A stretch of 64,000 bases of DNA from CBDAPE01 sp965198325 (GTDB lineage: Bacteria; Pseudomonadota; Alphaproteobacteria; UBA828; JAPUJA01): positions 186,001 through 250,000 of the forward strand of contig CBDAPE010000013.1 in NCBI GenBank assembly GCA_965198325.1, written 5' to 3'. A program made the position numbers and the translations under genes. Each line of letters starts with the position of its first letter. The first letter of the stretch is position 1. Below are positions 42,895 through 52,320 of this stretch, piece by piece. The notes below the pieces were generated by a model. That model worked only from the letters and a program-made list of their open reading frames with translations, searched no databases and had not been told where the DNA came from.

Positions 42895-43158
42895 GCAGTC
42901 TGTCCGGTCGTCATGATCTCAGCTCTCGCTTCGAGGGGAAGGCGGGCGCAGACAGGCCGGCCGTGCCCCTCCGCGTGCCATCCGACATCCGCTTCGTGCG
43001 GATCGAGAACGAGAGCGGCGCGCGCCTGTCATGCACACGGTTTGACACGACGGCGGTTGCGCGCGCATAGCCCTGTCGGCGATAGAGTTCGCGTGTCCAC
43101 TATTCTCGGATCGGCGGCGCGTGCACACACCGCCCGCTCATCTCTCGGATAAGACCCC
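42895..43158. other. Intergenic stretch before the polysaccharide locus
   Basis: 264 bp with no recognised gene. GGATAAGA at about 43147 could be a ribosome-binding site for the next gene. Confidence 0.35.
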
Positions 43159-44418
43159 ATACGCATTGCGGTCATCGGTCTCGGTTATGTCGGCCTACCC
43201 CTCGCGGCGGCGCTCAGCGACCATTTCGAGACGCTGGGCTACGACATCGACGCCTCACGGATCGACGAGCTGAAGGGCGGCCGCGACCGGACCGGCGAGC
43301 TCTCGCCCGAGCGCCTCGCCGCCGCCCCCCTCCGCCTCAGCGCGGACGCCGACGACATGCAGGGCGTGGACATCTTCATCGTCGCGGTGCCGACGCCGCT
43401 GGACGAGGAGAAGCGGCCCGATCTCGGCGCCGTGCTGGCCGCGTCCGAGACCGTCGGCGCACGCCTCGGCAGTGGCGCCGTCGTGGTTTACGAAAGCACG
43501 GTATGGCCGGGGGTCACGGAAGATACCTGCGTGCCCGAGCTGGAGCGTGCCTCGGCGCTCACCGCCGGCGTGGACTTCCATGTCGGCTACGCGCCGGAGC
43601 GCATGAACCCCGGCGACCCGGAACACGGCATCGATCGTCTCACCAAGGTCGTCGCCGGCCAGACGCAGGAGATCGCCGAGCGCCTTGCCGCCCTCTACGG
43701 CACGGTCAATGGCGGCAACGTGTTCATCGCCCGCGATATCCGCACCGCCGAGGCCGCCAAGGTGATCGAGAACGTCCAGCGCGACATCAACATCGCCTTA
43801 ATCAATGAGGTCGCACAGATATTCTGCACGCTGGAGCATTCCACCCACGACGTTCTCGACGCCGCCCGCACCAAGTGGAACTTCCTAGACTTCACGCCGG
43901 GCCTCGTGGGCGGACACTGCATCGGCGTCGATCCCTACTATCTGGCTCACCGCGCCGTAGAGGTCGGCCACGACCCGGAGATCATCCTCGCCGGGCGGCG
44001 CACCAACGACGCCATGGGCGTCTTCATCGTGGACCAGATCGAGCGTCGTCTGGGTACGCCGAAGGGACCTGTCCTTGTTCTCGGCATCACCTTCAAGGAG
44101 AACGTGCCGGACGTCCGCAACTCGCAGGTGCCCGGCATGGTGGAAGCGCTGGCTGGGCGCGGCATCGAGACCGCGGTGCACGACCCCTTCGCCGACGCGG
44201 GCGAGGTGGAGAGGCGCTACGGCATCCGCCTCCTGCCGCAGCTCGAGGGTGCCGGCCCCTACGCCTGCGTGCTCGGGGCCGTGGCCCACGCGCCCTACCG
44301 TGCCTTCACGAGCTCGACCTTCGCCTCGCTGCTGACTCCGGGCGGCCTCGTCGCGGACATCAAGAACATGTGGCGTGACTCGCCGCTGCCCGAGGGGCTC
44401 AGGCGCCGGACGCTGTGA
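43159..44418 (+). CDS. Nucleotide-sugar dehydrogenase (UDP-GlcNAc/GlcNAcA type), abnormal start
   Basis: 419 residues. Four-electron NAD-dependent oxidation of a nucleotide sugar to a uronic acid. The N-terminal Rossmann phrase IRIAVIGLGYVGLPLAAALS, middle VVYESTVWPGVTED, GYAPERMNPGDPEHGI, NVQRDINIALINE and the catalytic PGLVGGHCIGVDPYYLAH (Cys) are all present; it resembles TviB/VipA/WbpO-type enzymes. The frame opens after a TAA at 43150 and only GAC CCC precedes ATA at 43159, exactly where the initiator Met is expected. The next ATG is at 43357, inside the fold. So the start is ATA or the start codon has been mutated. Confidence 0.85.
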   Translation: MRIAVIGLGYVGLPLAAALSDHFETLGYDIDASRIDELKGGRDRTGELSPERLAAAPLRLSADADDMQGVDIFIVAVPTPLDEEKRPDLGAVLAASETVGARLGSGAVVVYESTVWPGVTEDTCVPELERASALTAGVDFHVGYAPERMNPGDPEHGIDRLTKVVAGQTQEIAERLAALYGTVNGGNVFIARDIRTAEAAKVIENVQRDINIALINEVAQIFCTLEHSTHDVLDAARTKWNFLDFTPGLVGGHCIGVDPYYLAHRAVEVGHDPEIILAGRRTNDAMGVFIVDQIERRLGTPKGPVLVLGITFKENVPDVRNSQVPGMVEALAGRGIETAVHDPFADAGEVERRYGIRLLPQLEGAGPYACVLGAVAHAPYRAFTSSTFASLLTPGGLVADIKNMWRDSPLPEGLRRRTL

Positions 44419-44572
44419 GGCCCGGCCGGCATCGTGGCCAACCATGAGCGCGGCAGGCGACGCGCCCAGGACGGCCGGCACCAGAGAGGGAGAGGGCCGG
44501 CTCCAGGCTCTTGTACACAGTGAGCGAAGGCAACCCCGCTGCCCTGCCGTCGACGTCAGTCGACGGCGGCCC

Positions 44573-46519
44573 TCACGCGCCGCCGATCCCCCAAGTTTTG
44601 CGCCAGGATTCGAACATCAGCACGGCCCAGAGGGGATTCTGGTGGTTGCGCCGCCCGGAAAGGTGGCGGTCCCAGGCGCGGCGGATCGGCGCCGGATGGA
44701 AGTAGCCGCCTTCCCGCAGGCGGTCCTCGGCGAGCAGACCCTCCGCCCACTCTCGCAGCGGACCCCGGAGCCAACGGTCGATCGGCACGCCGAAGCCCAT
44801 CTTCGGGCGGTGGGTCAACCGCTCCGGGACGTAAGCGTTGAGCACCTGGCGCAGCAGCCACTTGCCCTTGCCGCTCCGGACCTTCATGGCGGGCGGCAGG
44901 CGCCATGCGAACTCGACCACACGGTGATCGAGCAACGGCACCCGCGCCTCCAGCCCAACCGCCATGCTGGCGCGGTCCACCTTGGAAAGGATGTCGTCAG
45001 GGAGATAGGTCAGCGTATCGAGGAGTTGCATGCGCTCCGAGAAGTCCGCGAAGTCACTCCGGACCGTCCGGTCCCAGAGAATTTCCTGCGGCTCCTGCCC
45101 GCTGCGGACCAGTGCGTCGGGATCGTCCCACTGCGAGACCAGCCGCCGGTAAAGACCGTCTTCGTCCGTCGCGGGCAAAAGCCCGCCAAGCTTGTGAACC
45201 TTGTCGCCTGCCTGCGGCGGCCTGATCGAGCGCGGTACCGCGAGGAACAGGCGGTCCCAGGCGGATGGGGGGACGGCGCGCAACAGGGAAGCGAACACGG
45301 CGCGCAGGGGACGCGGCCACGCACCGAAACGTCGCCATAACGCAGCCGCACTGACATGGCGATTGTAGCCCGCGAAGACTTCGTCGCCGCCGTCGCCGGA
45401 GAGCGCGACCGTCGCGTGGCGCCGGGTCATTTCGGAGACCAGATAGCTCGGTATCTGCGAGGAATCGGCGAATGGCTCGTCGTACCAGGAGGCGAGCCGG
45501 GGCAGCACCGCGAGCGCATGATCTTCCGTGACGTGCAGTTCAGTGTGGTCCGTCCCCAGATGCGCCGCCACCTGCTTCGCGTGGCGCGCTTCGTCGTAAC
45601 CCTCCTCGCCGAAGCCGATAGTGAAGGATTTCACCGGTCGCGTGCTCTGGGCCTGCATCAGGGCCAGCACGGTCGAGCTATCGATCCCGCCGGAGAGGAA
45701 GACGCCGAGCGGTACGTCCGCGACCATCCGCTGCTTCACGGCATCGCGCAGGAGCTCATCGAGCGCTTCGACCGCCGTCCGGTCGTCGAGCGCGGCACGA
45801 TCGCGCACTGCGTCGCGTGCGAGACTCCGGAGGTCCCAGTAGCGGCGGCGCGATTCCCGACCCTGCGCGTCGATTTCCACCATCGAGCCCGGCTCCAGCT
45901 TCTCGATACCCGCGAAAATGGAGCGCGGCGCTGGCACGTAGGCGTGTCGCAGATAGGCGGCGAGCGCATCCCGATCCACCGCCGGGCGCCAGGCGGGGTG
46001 AGCGACGAAGGCCTTGGGCTGAGAGCCGAAGAAGAGCACGCCGCCCGAGCGGCCCCAGTAGAGCGGCTTGATGCCCAGGCGGTCGCGCACCAGGGTGAGG
46101 CGCTTGGCATGATCGTCCCAGAGGGCAAACGCGAACATGCCGATGAACTTCGACACCGCGCGCTCCACGCCCCAGGCCTCGCAGGCCTCCAGCACCAATT
46201 CGGTGTCGGAGTTCCCGCGGAAGCGATGCCCCTCCGCCTCCAGGTCGCGGCGGATGTCGGGGAAATTGTAGACCTCGCCGTTGTAGGCGATGACCGAGCG
46301 CCCGCTGGCCGAGACCATGGGCTGGCGGCCGGCGACGGAGAGGTCGATGATCGCGAGACGGCGATGGCCGAGGGCGATGCCGGCGGGGGGCGAGGCCCAG
46401 GTGCCGGCGTCGTCGGGCCCGCGGCTCTCAAGCCGGGCGGCCATGCGCGCCGCCAGCCGCTCCATCTCATCGGCGTCGAGGGCGCCGGGCTTGCCGATGA
46501 AGCCCACGAAGCCGCACAT
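44573..46519 (-). CDS. asnB: Asparagine synthase (glutamine-hydrolysing)
   Basis: 648 residues from ATG 46519. The N-terminal class II glutaminase starts with the catalytic Cys2 (MCGFVGFIG), with RLAIIDLSVAGRQPM and YNGEVYNFPDIR. The synthetase domain has the PP-loop GVFLSGGIDSSTVLALM and ALSGDGGDEVFAGY. In polysaccharide loci such AsnB/WbpS-like enzymes amidate uronic acids, which fits the neighbouring sugar dehydrogenase. It is convergent with that gene and eight bases before the next gene's stop, so cotranscribed with the glycosyltransferase. Confidence 0.92.
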   Translation of the reverse strand: MCGFVGFIGKPGALDADEMERLAARMAARLESRGPDDAGTWASPPAGIALGHRRLAIIDLSVAGRQPMVSASGRSVIAYNGEVYNFPDIRRDLEAEGHRFRGNSDTELVLEACEAWGVERAVSKFIGMFAFALWDDHAKRLTLVRDRLGIKPLYWGRSGGVLFFGSQPKAFVAHPAWRPAVDRDALAAYLRHAYVPAPRSIFAGIEKLEPGSMVEIDAQGRESRRRYWDLRSLARDAVRDRAALDDRTAVEALDELLRDAVKQRMVADVPLGVFLSGGIDSSTVLALMQAQSTRPVKSFTIGFGEEGYDEARHAKQVAAHLGTDHTELHVTEDHALAVLPRLASWYDEPFADSSQIPSYLVSEMTRRHATVALSGDGGDEVFAGYNRHVSAAALWRRFGAWPRPLRAVFASLLRAVPPSAWDRLFLAVPRSIRPPQAGDKVHKLGGLLPATDEDGLYRRLVSQWDDPDALVRSGQEPQEILWDRTVRSDFADFSERMQLLDTLTYLPDDILSKVDRASMAVGLEARVPLLDHRVVEFAWRLPPAMKVRSGKGKWLLRQVLNAYVPERLTHRPKMGFGVPIDRWLRGPLREWAEGLLAEDRLREGGYFHPAPIRRAWDRHLSGRRNHQNPLWAVLMFESWRKTWGIGGA

Positions 46520-46527
46520 GGTGTCGT

Positions 46528-47681
46528 TCAGTACCCCGTGCGCGTGCCGGCGGCGAGGACGAGCCCGCGGTACAGCGCACGATAGTCGCGGATCATCGTG
46601 GCCAGCGCATAGTGGCTCGTGACGCGCTGCCGCGCCGCCGCGCCGCGTGCCGTCCTTGCCTCGCTCCCCTCACCTCGAAGGTACAGCCACGCCGCAGCCA
46701 GGGCCGCCGCGTCGCGGGGAGAAACGACGAGGCCGGTGTCGCCCACGATGGACGCACTGTCGCCGACATCGGTGGCGACGCAGGGCACGCCGCAGGCCAT
46801 CGCCTCCGCCAGCACATTGGGGAATCCCTCGCCGAACGTCGAGCTCAGGGTCGCAATGTCGAGCGCTGCATGAAGCCGGCAGATGTCCCGGCGCGAACCC
46901 AGACGCACGAATCGCCCGGCGATGCCCGACGCCGCGATGGCCCGGTCCAGCGCCAATCCCGGCTCGTCGGTGCCCGCGCCGATCAGGACGAAGCGGGCCT
47001 CCGGCGCGTCCTCGGCGAAGATGGCGGCCGCCTTCACGAAGCTGGCGTGGTCCTTCATCGGATCGCCCCGGGCACACATCCCGATGACGAAGCTCTCGTC
47101 GCTCAGCTCCAGCTCGGCACGGATCGGCGCGCGTTCGTCTGGCCTTGGCCGAAAGCGCTCCACGTCCAGGCCGTTCGGCACCACCCGCCATCGCGGCGGG
47201 CGGTATCCCAGCCGCTCGTGAACGGCACGCCCAGCTTCCGAGTTGCAGAGCACCAGGTCCGTCCGAGGGGAAAGACGCGACAACACTCTCACGACATAGC
47301 GCGTGCTGCGTGCGTAGCGGCGCAGGTCCATGTCCGAGCACCTGATCCCCCACACCAAGCGGGTCGTCCTCCGCCGGCCCGAGAGAGCGAGCGCCAGCGT
47401 CGCCAGCAGGTCGGCGTGATAGAGCCAGCAATGCACCACCGCGGGCCGGGTAATCCTGATGAGACCGGCGAGGCGCACCAGTCCCCCCAGTGCGGCGAGA
47501 TCGTTGCCGATCGCGAGGTCCGATACAGGTACTCCTGTTGATTCCAGGCTCGGGCGCAGCGCGCCGCCCGGCTTCAGGCTCACCACGCTGTGAGAGGCCG
47601 ACCCAGCGCTGTCGCCAGCGACCAGCCGGGTCAGCATGGTCTCTCGGCCCCGCCGACATCGAGCGACGTGATGACGTGCAT
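46528..47681 (-). pseudogene. GT4 glycosyltransferase, frameshifted at its N-terminus
   Basis: The fold begins at ATG 47681 as MHVITSLDVGGAE, then a two-base excess in GAGAGACC shifts the frame; the rest continues from TMLTRLVAGDSAGSASHSVV. The GT4 donor-binding half is clear: VPNGLDVERFRPRPDE, VIGMCARGDPMKDHASFVKA and the E-x7-E box STFGEGFPNVLAEAMACGVP. Without the shift it would be about 384 residues. A start at ATG 47637 could give a protein lacking the first strand and GGAE loop, probably inactive. Confidence 0.82.
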
Positions 47682-48621
47682 CACCTCGATGGGCGCACTG
47701 GATGGACTGCCGCCGGCAGGAAGGTCCGCCGCGGCGTCGCAGGCGGTTGCGCTCATGCCACGCGCCGGCCGACGTAGGATATAGTGGACGAAGGCGCAGT
47801 GGGGCAGAAAATCCAGATAGCGTTCGAGCGTCATAAAGGCGCGCGGCGCTACGCCCACATTGGGAAACAGTCGCTCGTGGCGGACGAGCTCAGTCTGAAA
47901 GCCCGCCTTCTCGAACAGCCGTGCCAGCTTACGCGCACTGGTCACGCGCTCGACGCCGTATTCGTGCCTACGGCCCCGGTCATCCGTGTACGTCCGGACC
48001 TTCGGCAAGCCGCGCGCGCAACAGCTGGAGCTGAACCAGCGGATTGAGCGCATTGGTCTCCGCGATCACGACATGGCCATCGACGGAGAATAGGTCGGCG
48101 ACACGCTCCCCTACCCGATCGCGTGGCTCAAGATGGTGGAAGGCCTCCTCCATCCACACAATATCGAAGGGATCGCTGCTCAAGTCCAGGTCGTCATCGA
48201 ACAACGATCCTTCCACGAAGCGACAAGGCAAGGGTCTGTCGCACAGCTCTTCCAGCAGCGATAGGCGATTCCTTGCCGTGTGAAGCCGCTTCTTGTGAAT
48301 TTCGATTCCAGTGACCTCGCACCGAAGGGATGCCAGGAACAGGCACTCCGAACCGCAGCCGCTCCCCACCTCCAGGACGCGTGTCCCGACCTGCACTCGA
48401 TTCAAGAGCGGCTCCAGGCGGCGGTCGTATGAGTGGCGCAAGTAGGAATCGAAGCGCGTCAGGTAGCTCGCGTAGTACCGCTCGAGCTGATGCCGCGCCT
48501 CGTCGTCGAGTTGGGGAGCAAGGTCGAACCAGCGGACAAGAAAGTCGGATGCCGAGTGCCGCTCAGCATCGAACGACCGCAGGCCACTAGCGCTATTCGC
48601 CGTCGCGCCGGAAGCGATCAT
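47682..48621 (-). pseudogene. Class I methyltransferase, frameshifted
   Basis: From ATG 48621: MIASGATANSASGLRSFDAE, motif I TRVLEVGSGCGSECLFLASL, EVTGIEIHKKRLHTARNRLS and FDIVWMEEAFHHLEPRDRVG. The first frame stops at 47980. The sense continues from about 48010 in another frame as KVRTYTDDRGRRHEYGVERV, SARKLARLFEKAGFQTELVR, then HCAFVHYILRRP. The break lies in a GCGCGCGC run. After the shift, the frame has no stop before the next gene's start. The true end cannot be fixed. Confidence 0.7.
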
Positions 48622-48671
48622 GCGTGCTTGGACAGCGTTGGAGGTATGGCGGCAGTCCGCAATCGGTGCCG

Positions 48672-49877
48672 CTACTGGCCGAGTGCGCGCGCCAGGGTGT
48701 CGACGACGCGCTCCACGTCCTCGTCCGCCATCGCGGGAAAGAGCGGCAGCGAGAGGCAGCGCTCGAAATAGGCCATGGCGCCGGGCAGGACCTGCGCGCC
48801 ATAGCGTTCCCGGTAATAAGGTTGCAGGTGCAGCGGGATGTAGTGCACCTGCGAGCCGATCCCGTCTGCGCGGAGCGCTTCCATCACGCGGCGCCGCGAG
48901 GTGCCGGCGGCGGCGAAGTCGATCAGCGCCACATAGAGGTGCCAGGCCGGCGCGCAACCGGCGCGGCGCGCGAGGGGCCGGACCAGCGGGGCGAGCGCCG
49001 CGATGCGTGCATCGTAGGCCGCCGCCAGCGCCCGCCGCCGGGCAACGAAGCGTTCCAGCTTGCCGAGCTGGCTCAGGCCGAGGGCGCAGTGGATGTCGCT
49101 CGCCCGGTAGTTCAGGCCCGGCTCGGGCATCTCGTAATGCCACGGGTTCGCTGTGTCGCCGGCGTCGAGAGCGAGCGTGCGCTCGGTGAACGCTTCGGAC
49201 TCCCGCTCCATGCCGTGGTTGCGCAAGCGGCGGGCACGCTCCAGCAGGGTTCGGTCCTGGCCCGTCAGGGCGCCGCCCTCGCCCATGGCGATGGTCTTCA
49301 CCGGATGGAAGGAGAACGCGGCAAGGCCGCCATGCGCCGCCTGCCCGACCGGCGCCGGCGCGCCCCCGCGGGTCTCGCAGATCGAGCCGAGCGCGTGGCT
49401 GGCGTCCTCGACGATGGCGAGATCGTGCGCGAGGGCGATCGCCGCGATCTCGTCCATCGGGGCAGGCTGGCCGGCGAAGTGCACGGGAAACACCGCACGG
49501 ACCCGCAGGTCGCCCGCAGCGGCGATGGCGGCGGCCATGTGGTCCGCACCCATCAGGCCCGTATCGGGATCGACATCGGCGAACACCACCTCGGCGACGG
49601 TCAGGCGGACGGCGTTGGCCGTGGCGAGGAAGGTGATCGCAGGCACCACCGCCGCATCGCCCGGACCGAGCCCGACGCTTATGGCGGCGAGGTGAAGCGC
49701 CGCCGTGCCGCTGGAGCAGGCCACCGCGTCGGGCGCGTTTACGGCTACGGCAAGCGCGCGCTCGAAGGCGTCGACGGCGGGGCCGGTCGTCAGGGTCTCG
49801 CTGCGGAGTACCTCCACGACCGAGGCGATATCATCGTCGTCGACGAAGTGCCGGCCATAAGGCAGGAACGCCGTCAT
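48672..49877 (-). CDS. pseC: PseC aminotransferase
   Basis: 401 residues from ATG 49877, overlapping the pseB stop by ATGA. PLP-dependent DegT/DnrJ/EryC1 enzyme of pseudaminic-acid synthesis, which aminates the 4-keto sugar made by PseB. Visible: MTAFLPYGRHFVDDDDIASV, the family phrase AVACSSGTAALHLAAISVGL, VVPAITFLATANAV, IVEDASHALGSI and the Schiff-base Lys in FSFHPVKTIAMGEGGAL. NYRASDIHCALGLSQLGKL near the end is typical. Intact. Confidence 0.93.
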   Translation of the reverse strand: MTAFLPYGRHFVDDDDIASVVEVLRSETLTTGPAVDAFERALAVAVNAPDAVACSSGTAALHLAAISVGLGPGDAAVVPAITFLATANAVRLTVAEVVFADVDPDTGLMGADHMAAAIAAAGDLRVRAVFPVHFAGQPAPMDEIAAIALAHDLAIVEDASHALGSICETRGGAPAPVGQAAHGGLAAFSFHPVKTIAMGEGGALTGQDRTLLERARRLRNHGMERESEAFTERTLALDAGDTANPWHYEMPEPGLNYRASDIHCALGLSQLGKLERFVARRRALAAAYDARIAALAPLVRPLARRAGCAPAWHLYVALIDFAAAGTSRRRVMEALRADGIGSQVHYIPLHLQPYYRERYGAQVLPGAMAYFERCLSLPLFPAMADEDVERVVDTLARALGQ

Positions 49878-50890
49878 GCCGTCTCGATCAGCCGGAGCAT
49901 CCGCTCCGGGTCGAGCCACTCCTCGTTGCTGTCGCTCGCATAGCGGAACTCCTCCGGCACCCGCTCCGCATCGGGGAGCGTTCGGGTCCGGCTCGCGAAA
50001 CCGAACGGCGGCTCGATCACATAGCGGTCGTCGAGCGCCACGGTCGTGCGGCTGTCGTCCTCGGTGATAAGCACCTCGTGCAGCTTCTCACCGGGGCGGA
50101 TGCCGACGATGCGGTGCGGCAGGTCGGGCGCGATGCAGCGGGCGAGATCGACCAGACGCATGCTCGGGATCTTCGGCACGAAGATCTCGCCGCCCGCCAT
50201 CGTCGGCAGGCAGGAGAGGACGAAGTCGACGCCCTGCCCGAGCGTGATCCAGAACCGCGTCATGCGCGGGTCGGTGATGGGGAGTTCCGCGGCACCTTCC
50301 GCGACGAGACGGCGAAAGAGCGGCACGACCGAGCCGCGCGAGCCCACCACATTGCCGTAGCGCACCACGGAGAAGCGGGTGCTCCCGGTGCCGGCGAGCG
50401 CATTGCCGGCGATGAAGAGCTTGTCGGCCGCGAGCTTCGACGCGCCATAGAGGTTGGCCGGGCTCGCCGCCTTGTCGGTGGAGAGCGCGATGACCTGCTC
50501 CACGCCCGCGTCGATGGCGGCCTGGATCACGTTCTCCGCGCCCAGCACGTTGGTATGGATGCACTCGATCGGGTTGTACTCCGCCGTCGGCACATGCTTC
50601 AGCGCGGCGGCGTGGATCACGATCTCGATCCCGCGCATGGCCATGCGCAGCCGGTCGCGGTCCCGTACATCGCCGATGAAGTAGCGCAGCGCCTTATGCT
50701 CCCGCACCGGGAGCCGGCGCTCCATCTCGACCTGCTTGAACTCGTCCCGCGAGAAGACCACGAGCCGACGCGGCGCGTGGGTTCCGAGCAGGATCTCGAC
50801 CATCTTCCGGCCGAACGACCCGGTGCCCCCGGTTATCAGGATGCTCTTGCCGTCGAGAGCCGTAGAAGCGGGGGGGAGACTATTCGGCAC
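49874..50890 (-). CDS. pseB: PseB UDP-GlcNAc 4,6-dehydratase (inverting)
   Basis: 338 residues from ATG 50890. Short-chain dehydrogenase fold with SILITGGTGSFGRKMVEILL (NADP-binding), YFIGDVRDRDRLRMAM, IHAAALKHVPTAEYNPIECI (the MDK/ALKHVP catalytic segment of the inverting enzymes) and STDKAASPANLYGASKLAAD. It converts UDP-GlcNAc to a UDP-4-keto-6-deoxy-L-altro sugar, first step of pseudaminic acid. It is coupled to pseC. PseH, PseG and PseF are not in the window. Confidence 0.94.
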   Translation of the reverse strand: MPNSLPPASTALDGKSILITGGTGSFGRKMVEILLGTHAPRRLVVFSRDEFKQVEMERRLPVREHKALRYFIGDVRDRDRLRMAMRGIEIVIHAAALKHVPTAEYNPIECIHTNVLGAENVIQAAIDAGVEQVIALSTDKAASPANLYGASKLAADKLFIAGNALAGTGSTRFSVVRYGNVVGSRGSVVPLFRRLVAEGAAELPITDPRMTRFWITLGQGVDFVLSCLPTMAGGEIFVPKIPSMRLVDLARCIAPDLPHRIVGIRPGEKLHEVLITEDDSRTTVALDDRYVIEPPFGFASRTRTLPDAERVPEEFRYASDSNEEWLDPERMLRLIETA

Positions 50891-50905
50891 GAATCTGCGC
50901 TCTTG

Positions 50906-51208
50906 TCAGCGAACGCCAAGCTCGCGGAAACATTGCACCCTTGAAGCCAGACGCGACTCCGCCGCCACCCGTGCATGTCCGCGAACCCGAGGGGCTGCAA
51001 AGTGTGTTGCCGCCCAAGAGCATCGATTGCGTGGCACAGCGGCCGGCCCCGGCGGGTTCGAGCCCCCGATGGCATCAACCGCTGCGGCGATGGCTAACGG
51101 GTCGGTGGCGAAGCCCCGGAGCGCACCGTTGTCCATCGCCACAATCGATCGTTCGGCGAGCACGCGACCTGGCGCTGCGGGACCGAAGAGTCTCGGAGTC
51201 CCGGTCAT
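50906..51208 (-). CDS. Small hypothetical ORF coupled to a glycosyltransferase
   Basis: 100 residues. Its ATG (51208) overlaps the upstream glycosyltransferase stop as ATGA, which supports translation. The first 50 residues (MTGTPRLFGPAAPGRVLAER, MDNGALRGFATDPLAIAAAV) vaguely recall a glycosyltransferase C-terminus; the rest is Arg/Ala-rich and looks decayed. It may be the remnant of a larger gene. Confidence 0.35.
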   Translation of the reverse strand: MTGTPRLFGPAAPGRVLAERSIVAMDNGALRGFATDPLAIAAAVDAIGGSNPPGPAAVPRNRCSWAATHFAAPRVRGHARVAAESRLASRVQCFRELGVR

Positions 51209-52290
51209 GACACGCCGATCAGGCTCTTGAACTGCTCGATCACGCGGTCACGCTCGTAACTTTCGGGCAGGAACGACGGCCGCATTTCGTGGCCAGGCGA
51301 CGGAACCACCCGGGCCAGGGCGCTGCGAAAGGACTCGCCCCACGGCGCGACTGTGACCGCGCCCGCCGGTGCCGCCACCGCGACCTCCGCGATGCCGCCC
51401 GATTCCGGTGTCGCTATCACCGGCGTTCCGCAAGCGAGCGCTTCCAGTGCGACGTTTGGCAAGCCCTCCCAACGGGAGGACACCAGCACCGCATCGGCAC
51501 CGGCGTAAAAGCGCCAGGGTGACGGGTCGAAGCCTGCGAATCGGACCCGATCGGCCGCGCCCAACGCCCGTGAGCGGGCCTCCAGTGCAGCGCGATCGGG
51601 TCCTTCACCGAAAACGCACAGCCGGTTGTCCGATTCGCCGCCCGCGACCATGTCGATCAACCGATCGAATCCCTTCTGGTGTGTCAGTCGCCCCGCGGCA
51701 ACGAAGCGCCGGCCGTGGCCGGGTTCCCGGCGCAGTGGTCCGGCGCGGACGCGGGCACTATCGACGGGGTTTGGCAAGACGACCGTCCGTTCGGCAGGCA
51801 CGCCGAAAAGGGCGTGCATCTCTTCTGCCATCGACCGGTGCTGGCACAGCACCAGATCGGCGGTCGGATACAGCAGCCGATAGGCGCGCCGCATCAGCGT
51901 CGGCATACGCACTTGCCCACGCTTCAGGGCGAGTGACGGCGTATTGGCCTCGCGAATGACTAGGCGTGTGCGGCTCGGCAATAGCGGCCGCATCGCGAGC
52001 AACGCCAGATTGACGTGGCCGAGAGTCGAAAACACCACGCCGGGCCGAGAGTCCCGCAGCCAGCGCAGCAATACCGACCACGCGTGGCGCAGTTGCGGCC
52101 TGTCGATATCGTGGACATGCATCCCCGTCGGCAGCAGTGAGCGAAGCGGTCCCTGGCGATTGAAAACCACGACAGCCCCGGCCTCAGGCGCAAGGCCCGC
52201 AATCAATGACAGCGATACCCGTTCGGCGCCACCGCCGGCGAAGGAGGGTAGAACGAGGACAATTTCGGGGCATGCAGGCATCATTCGCAC
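51205..52290 (-). CDS. GT4 glycosyltransferase
   Basis: 361 residues; three nearby Met codons (52290, 52284, 52281) could start it. Acceptor half: IVLVLPSFAGGGAERVSLSL. Donor half: VVLPNPVDSARVRAGPLRRE, RFVAAGRLTHQKGFDRLIDM, CVFGEGPDRAALEARSRALG and the E-x7-E box SSRWEGLPNVALEALACGTP. It is a retaining GT-B enzyme adding one sugar to the repeat unit; the donor is unknown. Confidence 0.88.
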   Translation of the reverse strand: MRMMPACPEIVLVLPSFAGGGAERVSLSLIAGLAPEAGAVVVFNRQGPLRSLLPTGMHVHDIDRPQLRHAWSVLLRWLRDSRPGVVFSTLGHVNLALLAMRPLLPSRTRLVIREANTPSLALKRGQVRMPTLMRRAYRLLYPTADLVLCQHRSMAEEMHALFGVPAERTVVLPNPVDSARVRAGPLRREPGHGRRFVAAGRLTHQKGFDRLIDMVAGGESDNRLCVFGEGPDRAALEARSRALGAADRVRFAGFDPSPWRFYAGADAVLVSSRWEGLPNVALEALACGTPVIATPESGGIAEVAVAAPAGAVTVAPWGESFRSALARVVPSPGHEMRPSFLPESYERDRVIEQFKSLIGVS

Positions 52291-52320
52291 GGCGGTCGAC
52301 CACTGGGGACGAGCGCACCG

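Noticed and set aside
45356..46585. 409-codon plus-strand frame opposite asnB
   Set aside because: asnB is certain on the minus strand; the plus frame has no domain features.
48624..49943. 439-codon plus-strand frame opposite pseC
   Set aside because: Typical GC-rich shadow frame; pseC is unambiguous.
51000..51080. tRNA-like T-arm (GGCGGGTTCGAGCCCCCG)
   Set aside because: I could not pair an acceptor stem, D-arm or anticodon arm around it; it is also inside a coupled ORF.
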